Of a DNA stretch of 64,000 bases, positions 22,752-34,900 are shown piece by piece. Origin of the DNA: Gymnothorax reevesii (Eukaryota; Chordata; Actinopteri; Anguilliformes; Muraenidae). The notes beneath the pieces were generated by a model, which was not told the origin of the DNA, did not search any database, and was given only the letters and a program-made list of their open reading frames with translations. The DNA lies in assembly GCA_029721435.1 (NCBI GenBank), contig CM056583.1:45165120-45229119 (forward strand), given 5' to 3'. Position 1 is the first letter of the stretch; each line of letters opens with the position of its first letter. A program made the translations under genes and the position numbers.

Positions 22752-24300
22752 CGAACCCCAATTACAATGAAGTTGGGACATTGTGTAAAACCTGTGCAAA
22801 AACAGAATGCAATGATTTGCGAATCATTTTCTACTTATATTCAACTGAGTACACTACAAAGACAAGATATTTAATGTTCAAACTGATTAACTATTGTTCT
22901 TTGGAAAAATTTACTCATTTTGAATTTGATGCCTGCAGCACTTTCCAAAAAAGCTGGGATGGGGTCATGTTTACTGTTGTGCGACATCACCTTTCTTTTT
23001 AACAACTCTCAATAGCGTTCAGGAACTGAGGACACTAATTGTAGAAGCTTTGTAGGCGGAATTATTTCCCATTCTTGCTTGATTTATGACTTCAGTTGCT
23101 CAGCAGTCTGGGGTCTCCATTGTCGTATTTTGCATTTCATAATGCCCCACACATTTTCAATGGGAGACAGGTCTGGACTACAGGCAGGCCAGTCTATTAC
23201 CCGCACTCTTTAACTACGCAGCCATGATGTTGTAAGACGTGCATAATGTGGCTTGGCATTGTCTTGCTGAAATAAACAGGGACTTCCCTGAAAAAGACGT
23301 TGCTTGGATGGCAGCACATGTTGCTTCAAAACCCCTATGTATCTTTCAGTATTAATGGTGCTTTCACAGATGTGCAATGCCACGGGCACGAATACATCCC
23401 CATACAATCACAGATGCTGGCTTTTGAACTTTGCGCTGATAAAAATCTGGATGGTTCTTTTCCTCTTTAGCCCGGAGGACACGACGTCCATGATTTCTAA
23501 AAACAATGTGAAGAGTGGACTAATCAGACCACAGCACACTTTTCCACTTTGCGTCAGTCCATCTCAGATGAGCTCAGGCCCAGAGAAGCCAGGGGCATTT
23601 CTGGGTATTGTTGCATGGTAGAGTTTCAACTTGCACTTGCAGATGTCACGTCGAACTGCGTTAACTGACAACGGTTTTCCGAAGTGCTCCTGAGCCCACA
23701 TGGTAATATCCTTACAGAATGATGTCGGTTTTTAATGCAGTGCCACCTGAGGAGCCGACGGTCGTAGACATTCAGTGTTGGTTTTTGGCCTTGCCGTTTG
23801 CTTGTAGATTTCTCTGGATTCTCAGAATCTTTTGATGATATAATGGACTGTAGAAATCCCTAAATTTCTGGTAACTGCACATTGAGAAATATTGTTCTCA
23901 AACTGTCAAACTATTTGTTCACACAGTTGTACAAAGTGGTGAACCTCACCCCATCCTTGCTTGTGAATGACTGAGACTTTCGGCGATGCTCCTTTTATAC
24001 CTGATCATGACATTCACCTGATTCCAATTAACCTGTTCACCTGTGGAGTGTTCCAAACAGGTGTTTTTGGGCATTCCTCAACTTTCCCAGTCTTTTGTTG
24101 CCCCTGTCCCAGCTTTTTTGGAGAGTGTTGCATGGAATTCAAAATGATTGAATATTTCCTAAAAAACAATAAAGTTTCAGTTTGAACACCAAATATCTTG
24201 TCTTTGTTGTGCACTCAATTGAATATAGGTCAAAAAATTTGCTAATCATTGTGTAAAATGCAAATAAAAACAGAGTACAAAGTCCCAACTTCATTTGTAA
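22752..24300 (-). mobile_element. Full-length Tc1-like DNA transposon, inactivated (minus strand)
   Basis: Inverted ends are visible: 'attacaatgaagttgggac' at 22761 and, at the right, the complement of 'ttacaaatgaagttgggac' ending near 24300. The 1.55 kb length is normal for the group. The transposase is read on the minus strand. A terminal fragment of the same family lies at 5020-5340, so at least two copies landed in this window. Exact outer TA target sites are uncertain because the ends have diverged. Confidence 0.88.
22985..23975 (-). pseudogene. Tc1-like transposase pseudogene (DD34E)
   Basis: Reading right to left, the segment near 23530-23440 gives W-S-D-stop-S-T-L-H-I-V-F-R-N-H-G-R-R (first catalytic Asp followed by a stop). 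Next come PASVIVWGCI, then 23407-23210 with INTERYIGVLKQHVLPSKQR and LFQQDNAKPH (second Asp). After a stop the frame resumes with RVRVIDWPACSPDLSPIENV (catalytic Glu near 23155). The C-terminal part near 22990-23010 still shows LLKRK. The triad is preserved, but several stops make the gene dead. It is related to, but distinct from, the copy at 6537-7616. Confidence 0.85.
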
Positions 24301-25031
24301 AAGTAGATTAATTGTGAATCATCTGATACTGTACATGGGTAGAATTATCTGTGTGTTTATGAGGTAAAAACACGAAGTTCAAAGTCATTTTATTCGAGCG
24401 ACAATAGAGAAACATGAAATTCCAAAATTTTTCAGCATTGCGGCTTTAGAGAAACGTCTCCTCCCAGTCATAGAAATCTGTGGTGGTGACATTTCCTTCA
24501 TCAGCACCCAAGTGCACGACTTCATACAAGGCCGCAGCATGATAAGGAACCTTAACAAATTTTAGGAGCTCCTGGACTTTTTTTTTTTGCTTTTTCTTAA
24601 TAGTGGACGAATAAACCGGCCACCTGGAGGCCACAAGATGGAAGAGGAACCCATCTGCCGCACTGCTGATTCTGCTTGGACTGAATGTTTTGCTTGAGCG
24701 AGACTGGTGGACTGAGCACAATTTGGAAAAATGGGGGAAGTTTACACACGTAAAAGCATTGGACTGTTTACGTAATGCAGACAGCACACTGCATTATGTA
24801 GGATAAATATGGCACTAGCGATAACACTGTGACAACACCATTGTCTTATGTGTGTCAGCAAATAAGGCATCAAAATGATGATAAATTTAAAAAAAAATCA
24901 TTCTGACAGACGGAATTGAGCAGAAACACAGAAATATTACTTTTTTTAGATCTCTGCAAACATACTAAATATTTAATGGTCGTAGGTTTTATGTTTCTGA
25001 CTGAATATGTTAAGAAAGTTTTTCCAGACTT
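24301..25031. other. Unique stretch, no gene seen
   Basis: No element or exon is recognised. Short T and A runs occur near 24580 and 24890. Confidence 0.5.
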
Positions 25032-25125
25032 AAATAAAGTATACTGTAGGGAAAGTAGTATGAATGCACTTGCTTAACAAATAAAGTATACTGTAGGGAA
25101 AGTAGTATGAATGCACTTGCTTAAC
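25032..25125. repeat. Perfect 47-bp tandem duplication
   Basis: A 47-bp unit starting 'aaataaagtatactgtaggg' is present at 25032-25078 and again, apparently without a mismatch, at 25079-25125. Perfect identity points to a recent duplication or an assembly artefact. Confidence 0.93.
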
Positions 25126-27805
25126 AAAATTAAATAAAACAATTTTGTGGCATATATGCTCTGGATTTCATAGTTAAAAAAATTAAGTAAATGAGTAAAA
25201 TAAAAACTATGCAACCCTTCAGCGCGACTGTGTACCTAAACATAGTAGAATGTTGAATACTAAGTTCAGTGTAACAGCCTTTTTAGCAAGATTAATTGAC
25301 AAAAAGAGAAAAAGAAAATGCACAGAATGTTGCCTCACAAAACTGAACAGAGTTCTCTGCTTGTTGGTAATAAAAAGAGAAAAGTGAGCGACATTACATT
25401 CGAAACTGGAAAAGTACATTTCTAAGTCCTAGCCGCTCTTTATATGAGCATCGGAATGCCATCTGCTTGTTTGATTGTTCTGCATTCAAATTAGGCTTGA
25501 GGGCCTCTCATCCTGTTCAGAACAGAATACTGACTTCACATCTCCAAGCACATTAAACCAGACAGCTTGTGCCCAGAAAAATGAAAATACAATTCCTGCC
25601 AACAGGTATAGTAGCACACACACGTCACCCAGAAGTGAGCCCTGCATGCATCATTCATAGAGAGTTTGCGTAGCCTCCCTCAGTTCACAGTGTTAGTGTA
25701 TTACTTCCTACTCATCTATAGGACGGGAGCTCTGCCTGACATGCTTTTTATGGCAGGAAATTACGACTGGAACCTTGTGCAAATTCCTTAAGCAATGTAA
25801 TAATTAGCTACAATCATATTTTTGTTTTTTCGTGACTTTTTTTCAATGAAGTCTGTGGTCTGCTCGGTCCATAAATGTCAGGTCCCCCTTTAATCCTGTG
25901 GAATCTGAAATCTAACCAGTCTAACAAACAAAACAGGTGCTTTTGCCAATCATGACTGTCCCACAGTATCACACAAAGAGCATCTTTAAGAACTGCTGTC
26001 CATCAATCACCTGGGCACTGCAAACTGTTTCTATAATACCTACCACGATTCAGAGAAAAGCAAAAGAAATGAAATATGGAAAAAAAAAAAAAAAAAGGTT
26101 TGTCCTGCATCATTGACCTCATCATTAGGAATATCAATTCTTATTTTTCCATATGCTTCTTGCTCCAAATATTCACAGGCAGTCCCTATTGCAGCAGCAG
26201 AAATGGGTGTAACGTTAGTATCAGGTATTCAATGAACGGACAAGATACAAAAGCCCTTCCTTATACAGTAGCACTCTTCAGACACAAAATTAAGAGTGGA
26301 TAGATATTTGAGATGCAGCAACGCAAATCACCAAACTGATGGAAGTATTCAGACCACATTCCCAATTTCATTGAGATCATGCCTGACAATGACCCAACTT
26401 AGCTCGGTCCGGAGACTCATCACAGATACAAATAGAGATCGGTGGGAGAAGTCCGTCCCACGCCTGTCGTCAGATACTGGCAGAATGGCAGACATTGTGC
26501 GGGTGTGATAAATGGTGTCATTGTTCCCGCCGCGTGGCTGGAACACGTCTGCAGGGTGACCCATTCTTGACTTTGCGGGTGGTGCGTGACAGGGTATGTG
26601 GCCAGAATCAGCAGTGTGAAAGGTTAAATGCAGTGCTTAGCAGGCAGTCTAGTGCAGAGACACAGCAACATAAGATTAAATCGCCCCATTGAGATACAGT
26701 TCCCTGAAATGAAGGCGACAAAAAGCATCTGCCAGGCAAGTCCATAAACGCGTTTAAGATAGGTGTATTCAAGCTTATTAACACCAGTGGTTGTTTCAGA
26801 GTCACCAATGCCTGTGATAAAGCTACATTTAAAGAATGCAGAATGCTCTAGAAGGGAGCTAGCCTTTAGACTTGCAAAGAAACTGTGGCTAAATGGCTAT
26901 TTTAGAGTCACTAATACATATTTAATTTTTTGTTTTGGTGTTTCGCTGTATTTTTTTTCAGTGATCTAGTAAAGCATCATCTCAAAAAGAGGGTGTGAAG
27001 CTTTTCAATCACAGCAAGTAACAAACGGGGTTGAGAAATAAATAAAATGATACTTGGCATCAAATGGAAGCTGGAAAAGTGGAAAGAATGCTAATGAGAC
27101 ACTGAGCAACAGGGATGAAGAGAATGGAGGAGGGAGCTAAATTTTGTTTTGAGGGTGACTATTGTTGTTTCCTCCCCCCACCCCCAAAATAGCCACAATG
27201 GAACATTTGATGACAAAAACACCATCTTTACCCCTGGCAAAGAGCTAATGGTGCAGGGCACACAAGGCAAAAAATAAGGAAATGGTTGGAAGCTACTGGC
27301 TATCTTGCTTAATAACTACAGTATATGGCCATTAAAATTTTTTATTCAATGAAGGAAGAGACTTGCCTCTCAGACAAGAGTGAAATGTCTTAAAGACTAC
27401 AGTATATTTTGATTCAGGGAGGAATAAATATGAAGGCGAGCTCATTAACAAAATACTTCTGTTTTTTTTGCAGCCTCCATCTCTGTACGTATGCCATGTA
27501 TACACCTGAGAAAAAGATACGCACTGCCCAATTAAAACCAATTCCATTGAACCAAAGGAATCAATTACAAAATTTTTTTTTGGAAAATATCATTTTAAAT
27601 TTGGAGGTGCTTAAAGTGATACTATTCTGATTTTCAACTGGCTTTGTATAGTTCCATTGTTGTTAATATATGCAAAGTAACAATGTTACATTTTTGTTTG
27701 TTTTAAACGCCTGTTTAAAATGCACCCTAATCCTTAACCTCTAACCCTCAACCAGAACCCTAACCCTAACGTCAAATAAGGATGCTAAAAGCCTCCTTTT
27801 TCATT
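25126..27805. other. Unique stretch, no gene seen
   Basis: 2.7 kb with no supported gene. It has an A17-18 run near 26080-26097, a C-rich patch at 27172-27186, and a short telomere-like 'aaccctaaccctaac' near 27757. Confidence 0.5.
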
Positions 27806-28043
27806 GTATACTCTTCCAAAACTGAAACTATAAATTGTTTTTAGCATCAATTTATTATACATGAAATGTTTTGACAAATGTGGAAAACATATTGAAAAGA
27901 AAGTGTAATCAATAATTCAATATTTGTATAGTTTCTTTTTTGGAAGAGTATATTTCAATATGTTTTCCACATTTGTCAAAACATTTCATGTATAATAAAT
28001 TGATGCTAAAAACAATGTATAGTTTCTTTTTAGGAAGAGTATA
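27806..28043. repeat. Long inverted repeat (hairpin), MITE-like
   Basis: The left arm 27833-27896 ('ttgtttttagcatcaattta'...) and right arm 27952-28015 are reverse complements over roughly 63 bases with no mismatch that I can see. The complementarity extends outward, less perfectly, through 'tatactcttcc' (27807) and 'ggaagagtata' (28033). The loop is about 55 bases. The loop itself holds a third copy of the outer motif ('tatagtttcttttttggaag', 27928). It could be a palindromic MITE or a template-switch inverted duplication. Confidence 0.88.
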
Positions 28044-28044
28044 T

Positions 28045-31000
28045 ATCAATGCTTTAATGATTGTATATCAAGTCAAGATGAGAATGTGTTGAATTATTCG
28101 CTAGAAGGCACATACAATTTCTGGCTCTTGGGAAGTTGATTGAAGTACAGATTGTACATCTGCATTTTTGGAAACTTTAGGATCCCCAGGAGGAACTGGA
28201 ATAAACCACCGAAGCTAGCTGGGCGAAACTGATGTCTCTTGTAGAGCAAGTGCAGTAGTGACAGTATCTTCTTCCTAACATGGCAGCACTACAGTGGCCC
28301 ATGAAATCATGCAATATACATCTTGTTTATGAGACCCGAACTATCTTAGTACTTTGCGTAGCCTAAGCTGAAGATTAGGTAGACACAGGACATCCCTTTA
28401 AAACAATTATTGGTCCAGACTTGTTATTTATTTTATAATTTTTCCTAATCAATACATTTACTCTGAAAAAACTTCACACCATCAAGCGTTGCAACTTCTC
28501 CTTGTTGTGGTAAGATGATAATTATTTATTTGGAGATGCAATCTTGGAGCATTTCAATCAGCTTTATTCAAAATTTTGCAAAGCTGTTTCAAATAGGTGT
28601 CTTCGATTTAATTTAAACAATAAGGCACAGGATAGATCACCTGATCTGCCAATAATAAAGTTCCATGGCAGTTTACCTTTCATAAAGCATTGACCCATTT
28701 ATGAGCAAATCATCTCTCTGAAATGATTTCAGCCTGTTATCTATTTGCTAACAGGTTGCATTAAGAAGAAAGCAGTCTTTAATTGCCAATTGATTCTTCT
28801 AGTCATTGGAAAACGAGCTAATAAACAAAAATGACCGCATACAAGTCGGCACAAGCAACTATCGTAAACGGATATTCTGTGCCTACGTGATTTTCACTTC
28901 TGGGAAAGAAATGCACCCAGTGCATTATGGTTATTGTAGGTTTTTTTTACCTTTTGCGCAAAATGAAATATGACAGTCCTTTTTCAACGTTTTCAGGTCA
29001 AGAAGCACCACGTTTTATAAAAAGACCGTTCCTTCCAGTGGTGAAACACTCTTTTGCCCATGTACTGTATATACATTTCCCCCATTGCAATAGTTTCAGA
29101 TATTTAATTTAATCATCTCTGTTCCCATTCTGCGCTCCCTAGTGCCAAATGATTCACATTTCATCTCTCCCTAGTATCGATGTAGTTTAAGCCAAGTTCC
29201 ACCACAGACTTCCAGTCGCAACTTTGTTGCATTAAGACCACATTCCAGAGGCACTTTAGTTATGTCAACAGAATTGCCTGTCAATAAAGGTCAATATAAT
29301 GAGATGGCTGAGGACTGTGGGCAGACAGCGGTCTGAGTGCTATAGGGGAAGGGAAAGAGGAACAGAAGGTGAGTCAGTATGTGCAAGCAGGGACAATGGG
29401 CTCCACCAAGGAAGCAGAGTAAACGTTTCCCAGAATACTGCTGCCTCTCAGTCTGTGGTATAACATGTCTACAGTCTGAGGAACAACAAGATGATGCGGC
29501 CCCAGACTCGGCTCTTTCGACATTCAGCAGGCCTCGAGGAGCCAGCACGTCTTGTGTGGTAAACACCACAGTGTGTACCAACGACCAGGGAGTTTTCATC
29601 ATTGTACAACACGCTGCAATTTTTTTTTTTACCCCAAATAAAACAGCCCAAGGGGCAAACAAATATAGAGGATGTGGAAAAGGGAGTTTTGAAGGCAAAG
29701 CATTTTTTATTTATGTTTAAGGACACAACAGAAAATAATGCTGGCGAAACAGGGGGAGGCTTTTGATTAGTTTCTGGTATGAAAGGTAAGGGAAAGTGTA
29801 TCCGGCGCATCTGATATTAAGTGGTACGCAGCTGCTTTTCATGTCAAGCTTGGGAGCGAAGGAAAGTTTAGCAGCCTGCGGTCCAGGGAAGAATGCAGAG
29901 GCAGAAGAGAAACTGGACCCCACACTGCTGCGCTGCCAAGTCCTGCCACAGCTCCAGAGCTCCAGAGCTCCTGAGTCCCGTCACAGTGAATCAGGCTGCA
30001 AAGACCAGGACCTGCTCTCTCAAACAAGCTCCAGAAAGCCTTCATTACAACGCAATTTAATATTTTACCTAAAAGATGATCAATTTGTGAAAAACTTTTG
30101 CCCATGCATAAGCATCTTTCCATATGCACTTCATAACCATGCAAATGAAGTTTATATTTCTCAGAGCAGATGAAATGTACAGCCTTTATCAACAGTGCCC
30201 TTCTCAATTTAAAAGATTATTTACTCCAGTATCTATAATGCAGATACGTTTTTCAGCCAAGTTGTCAACCCGATACAGAAATTTTATGTCAATGAAGAAA
30301 TAAAAGGGAAATAATTATTTTAAAAGAGTTTTAGAGCATATTCACAAATGTCATAGAAAACCGTTTTTCTCTGGGGGGAAATGGGAGCTTGGAACCGCGA
30401 ACAGATTTTTTCCGTAATGTTGCATGAGCATCGTTACTAGGAGACAGGAAGTAATTATTTACAGCACACTAGTTCATGCGGTTGGATGCCTTTTTACACC
30501 ATAATTGCGCGCGTATGTGCATTGGTAAAAAAGGAAAATGCTTCAACTCAAACCAGTAATTCCCCCAGTAATACGTTAGGACACAGGAGGAGACTTAAAT
30601 GGCACCTGAGCAACACGCCAGGAAAGGAACAAACTAAGTCTATAAATCATTTAAAATGGAGTTGTGATTGTATAACTGTAAATGTAACAGTTGCACAGGA
30701 TGAGATCATGCTTGAAGATCAGACGGAAATACGAACTAAAACGAAATGCGCCAATAGAGCCCCTAAACTTAGCCAGAGGCGGTGTTACAGGACAAAGCCA
30801 GCCTCATCATCAGTGATGCAAAAGCCCTGCCTCCTATATGATTGGCTCATATTCAAAAAGCCTCTCATCTGACAGTAATCAAAAGAGAGAAAACCTCAGT
30901 ACTTCTGATTTCTTGGATTTTTGTCCATGCAGGCTTACATGATTCGAATGGACCAATAACGATCAACGTAAAATAATACTCTCCTTACTGCGGATAATTT

Positions 31001-31772
31001 GCTCCACTTCTCGTAAATAAAATTCAAGGTTGTGCATTTTTAAGGGCGATCATCTGGTTGCATTTATGCACCAAAACTGCACTTTTTAGGGTGCATTTTT
31101 TGGGTTTAATATATTGCTGCATGCAAAAGGTACAAGGCTTTACATTTCAGCAAAACTGATGTGAAAATAGTACTAAAGGACAGACTGTCTCAATTTGAAG
31201 TCATTTACATCCACATTGCGTGATCCTGTTAATAAAATCCAGCCCATTTCTGGAAGAAGAAGAAATGGCATATCTCCATACAGTCAGATGTAGTCACATG
31301 TAGCGTCTGCTCGCAAATCCTCGGACGGGAGCCTCCGACTGAGATTCACAGACACGACCAGACACAAAAGACGGGGAGGGAGAGGCAGGGAAGGCGGTCG
31401 TGCGGCTGTGCTGATTGAGCCATAGCTCCGGGGGGCGGGATGCTGTGGTGAGCCCGTGGCTCCAGATTAGGAGGGGTAAGTGCACCATCATGGGAGAATC
31501 CGCTGCCCAGAGTCAGTCTCACGAGGAAGTTGGGAAATCATTTTGCCAGGAAGTGGTGGGGACTGTCACATACGGTTCTTTTGTCTGGAGCACTGTTTAT
31601 GTGCCAACTTACCCTACGTCATCCTCACAAAATCACTGCTTTGCAAGAGTAGAGGCCAGAGGGACATCTTAAACTTTTATAAGTACCACAAACTTTTTCA
31701 AAATTTTACCTCAAGAACTCTAGGACATTGCTCTCAATTGCTAGCAGTGAGAGCTGCCATTTGAATATTCAA
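28045..31772. other. Unique stretch, no gene seen
   Basis: 3.7 kb with no supported exon. Open frames at 29291-29923 occur in several frames of both strands in a moderately GC-rich segment, without domain or splice signals, and are treated as chance. About 31290-31450 is CpG- and GC-rich relative to its surroundings. Confidence 0.5.
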
Positions 31773-31776
31773 TTAA

Positions 31777-31978
31777 CCCCTTTGCGCAGAATACAAAATA
31801 ATGCCAATTTTCCCTGTTATGCATGAGCCTATTCAGGCAGCATAACTCAGTATTTGTGTCACAGAGACTCTGGAAAATTATTCCACGAAGCAAGACATTT
31901 GGAAATTAAATTACAGAATTGTTTAGGAATTAAATTTCGGAATTTAGGGGCACCGGCGTCTATATCTGTGCAAAGGGG
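31777..31978. mobile_element. piggyBac-like MITE (202 bp)
   Basis: The element is bounded by TTAA at 31773-31776 and 31979-31982, the fixed target site of piggyBac transposons. Termini are inverted: 'cccctttgcgcaga' at the left and 'tctgtgcaaagggg' at the right (one mismatch in 14). The interior has no coding capacity, so it would need a transposase from elsewhere. Confidence 0.88.
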
Positions 31979-31982
31979 TTAA

Positions 31983-34900
31983 AAGCAAACAAATCACATA
32001 CTTGATCTTGTACTTTACATGCAGGTTACTGAGCCATGCAGTCTAGATCTCTCCAAGACATCTCCGGTTAAAAAGAGTCAGTAGATAGCATGCTATGGCC
32101 GAGCCTGACAAAGCCGCTCTTATTTAAGCTGCAAATCTCGGCATAAATATAAAATCCTGGCCAGATGCCAAAAGGTTTTACAACAAACTTTGAGAGTGCC
32201 AGACAGAAAACAGTGACAAATATTGCAGAAGACGTTGAGAATGTTGAAAGAATGTTTCACGCAATCCAAAATCACATAACTGGACAATGGACAGCAAGAA
32301 AGAAAAAAAAAACAAAATAACAAGACCAACAGAGACGCAAAATACAAACAAAAAACTCGACTCAGAATTCCTCTGTATAATCACTGGATTTTAATATAAG
32401 AAGGCTGTGAATCTGGTCACAACATTCAAATAATAGCAATATTCAGCATCAGTACATAAAACATAACAAATGATAACTGCAGCAATATAAGTATTTGCAT
32501 ATTATGTAAAACATACAGTACATTTACAAGACACATACAAATGAAAAATAATGTGCAAAAATGTAAAACATTTGCTTCGTTTACTGAGGTATTTAAATCA
32601 TGCTAATACTAATGTCCCAAAGCAAAGATATAAAAGCAACATAAAATAAAGAAGAAATATACTTAAATAAACCCTGCAGGGAGAATCTAGAAGAAATTAG
32701 TGTTGCAGAGACACTGCATTAATTGCCTTAGTGGTAAAATGATCATGCCTTCCTCTAACCTCTGAGGTCACAACAGAACCAACAAATCATCCTGCAGAAT
32801 GGGGCTTCATTAAGTTTCTTATTTTATTCACAGGTTTTTTGCACCTATTGAAAGCATTTTATTGGTTCATATGATGTTAGAGAATACCATCTGAGCTGAA
32901 TGTCATACAGACTCAGTGATGGACTCCACTTCTCCCATCTCCAACAACCAATGTCATCATGTCCATCATGAACCTTTGCCTCCAGTCATCTGCTGAGCCA
33001 TGTTAAAAGAGCACTTTCCCATTTACCCTTCAATAAATTTCATAATGCTTCAAAATGCTACAATTTTTCTACACATGAGCAAACAACTATGCATATTAAA
33101 ATCAAAAAACCAAGCACTCTTTGCACTCTATCAAAAAAAAAAAAACCCAGCTCCACAAAAACAGCGACAATAACACTGCCTCTGTACACTGCAATGAAGG
33201 CATAGAACGGACAGCTTTGTCGTGACATAGCCATTTAATGGAGAGAGATTTATATATGAAATAGCATGCAAATAAATCCCCATAATGGGATAAGGATTTA
33301 CATGGGCTTCTGAACCAGCTAAACTACATCCAAGAGAAAATAAAATTCATGGTTATTTTATCAGTGAAAGCCCTGTGCGATGGAGAGGTCATTACGCAGG
33401 GCAAATGGCGCAAAGCCCTTGATGAATCGGGGGTAGAAGCCTGGTGCGTTCGCTCCACATGAGGTGTCGTGTGAAGGTTAATGAACCCAAACTGAGTACG
33501 GGCTAAAGGAGGGTTAACAGGAGTCCACCTGTGTCTGTAATCACTTGCAGCAGGCCAAGACAAACCCCTGCTCGGACAAGGAGGAAACCCTGTTCCTCAG
33601 CACACGACTGCCTCCAGCAGGTCCAGGCCCCTGCAGTTTTACAGCGGTGTATCTACAAGCACAGGGAAGTTGGGAACATGCCCGTCATTGCGAGGCGCCT
33701 CGCAAATCAGAAGCCTCTTTTCATGCCTGCGCCTATATATGGAAACCCTGTCAACACCTTCTAACCGACGAGTGAAGTTACAAGGTATTAACACGAACGA
33801 CGACGTGCGCTGCCAGACTGGGCGACATCCCTCAACGTCGAAGCGGGGACGTGTTCGTTAAAGGCTCCCCATGTGGCGTGCGAGGGGAAGTGAGACCGCG
33901 ACACTCACTGCCCAATCACCCTGAGTGACCATTTGATATTAAGGGTAGAACACTGAAGCACGCTTTTTGATTATAGAGACTGCTTTTTGGTCAAACAGGT
34001 TGTAGGGAAAATTACAGAAGACACTGGTGAGCATCACTGGGTACACTTGTAGGATGCTAGGAGACATTCTACATAGACTGTAATAAAGCACTATGTTATT
34101 TTTCATAAACATTCCAAGCTGTATAACATTCTACTTGACATCCAATGATTAAGAGCCCTGTATGATCCTAACGCTAATTCACCAAAAGGACTAAAAGGAA
34201 CTCAGTCAAGCATCACTGGATTAGTCTCATTTTCAGATCTAAAATTAAAGGAACAGGCACAAGATCACAATTGCCTGCAATGCTGACCACCCTTCAGCAC
34301 GATGTTGGGGGAGATCAAAGAAGCAGTAAATGCCCTAAATTAAAAGCCCTACAGAAATGCAAGATTAAAGAGCAGGCTTTTTGTCAATACACCCATATCC
34401 ACGAGCAGCACAACCACTGTATGTAAAAGTGAATTCTATAGCAAACTTATTAAAAAAAAAGCAGATATTTTTCATCCATCAACCGTAGGCCAAAACTCAG
34501 CTAATTGGACAGTTCAGATTTCTCATGTCTGCTATATACAGTCCCCTCGTCAGTTGACAAAGGGCAATTTAAAAGGAATGCACTGACAACACAATTAGTG
34601 GGCCACATACCATAATTCCCCCACACGTTTGGTGCAGGTTCATCTCATTTGCGGCTCTAACCTCTGCATCTCCACTCAAATGGAACTTCGAAATCAATAG
34701 TCATCTCCTTCCCACCACAGCTCCTTGGCAGATGCTCCTTCTCATGTGATGAGACTAACAGAGTCGTTGGCTCCGCTTCGCAGGTAAATAAAAGCCTGTC
34801 TCTCAACAGGACTTCAGCTAGCGAGCCGAAACATGAAGGCTTAAGTTTGGTTAGCGTACAAGAAACAACAGACCTGTTTTAATAGATTAGAACTCTTCAT

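Noticed and set aside
29291..29923. Several overlapping open frames of 110-135 codons on both strands
   Set aside because: Coding potential in many frames at once, no domain, no splice context. Most likely chance in a moderately GC-rich stretch.
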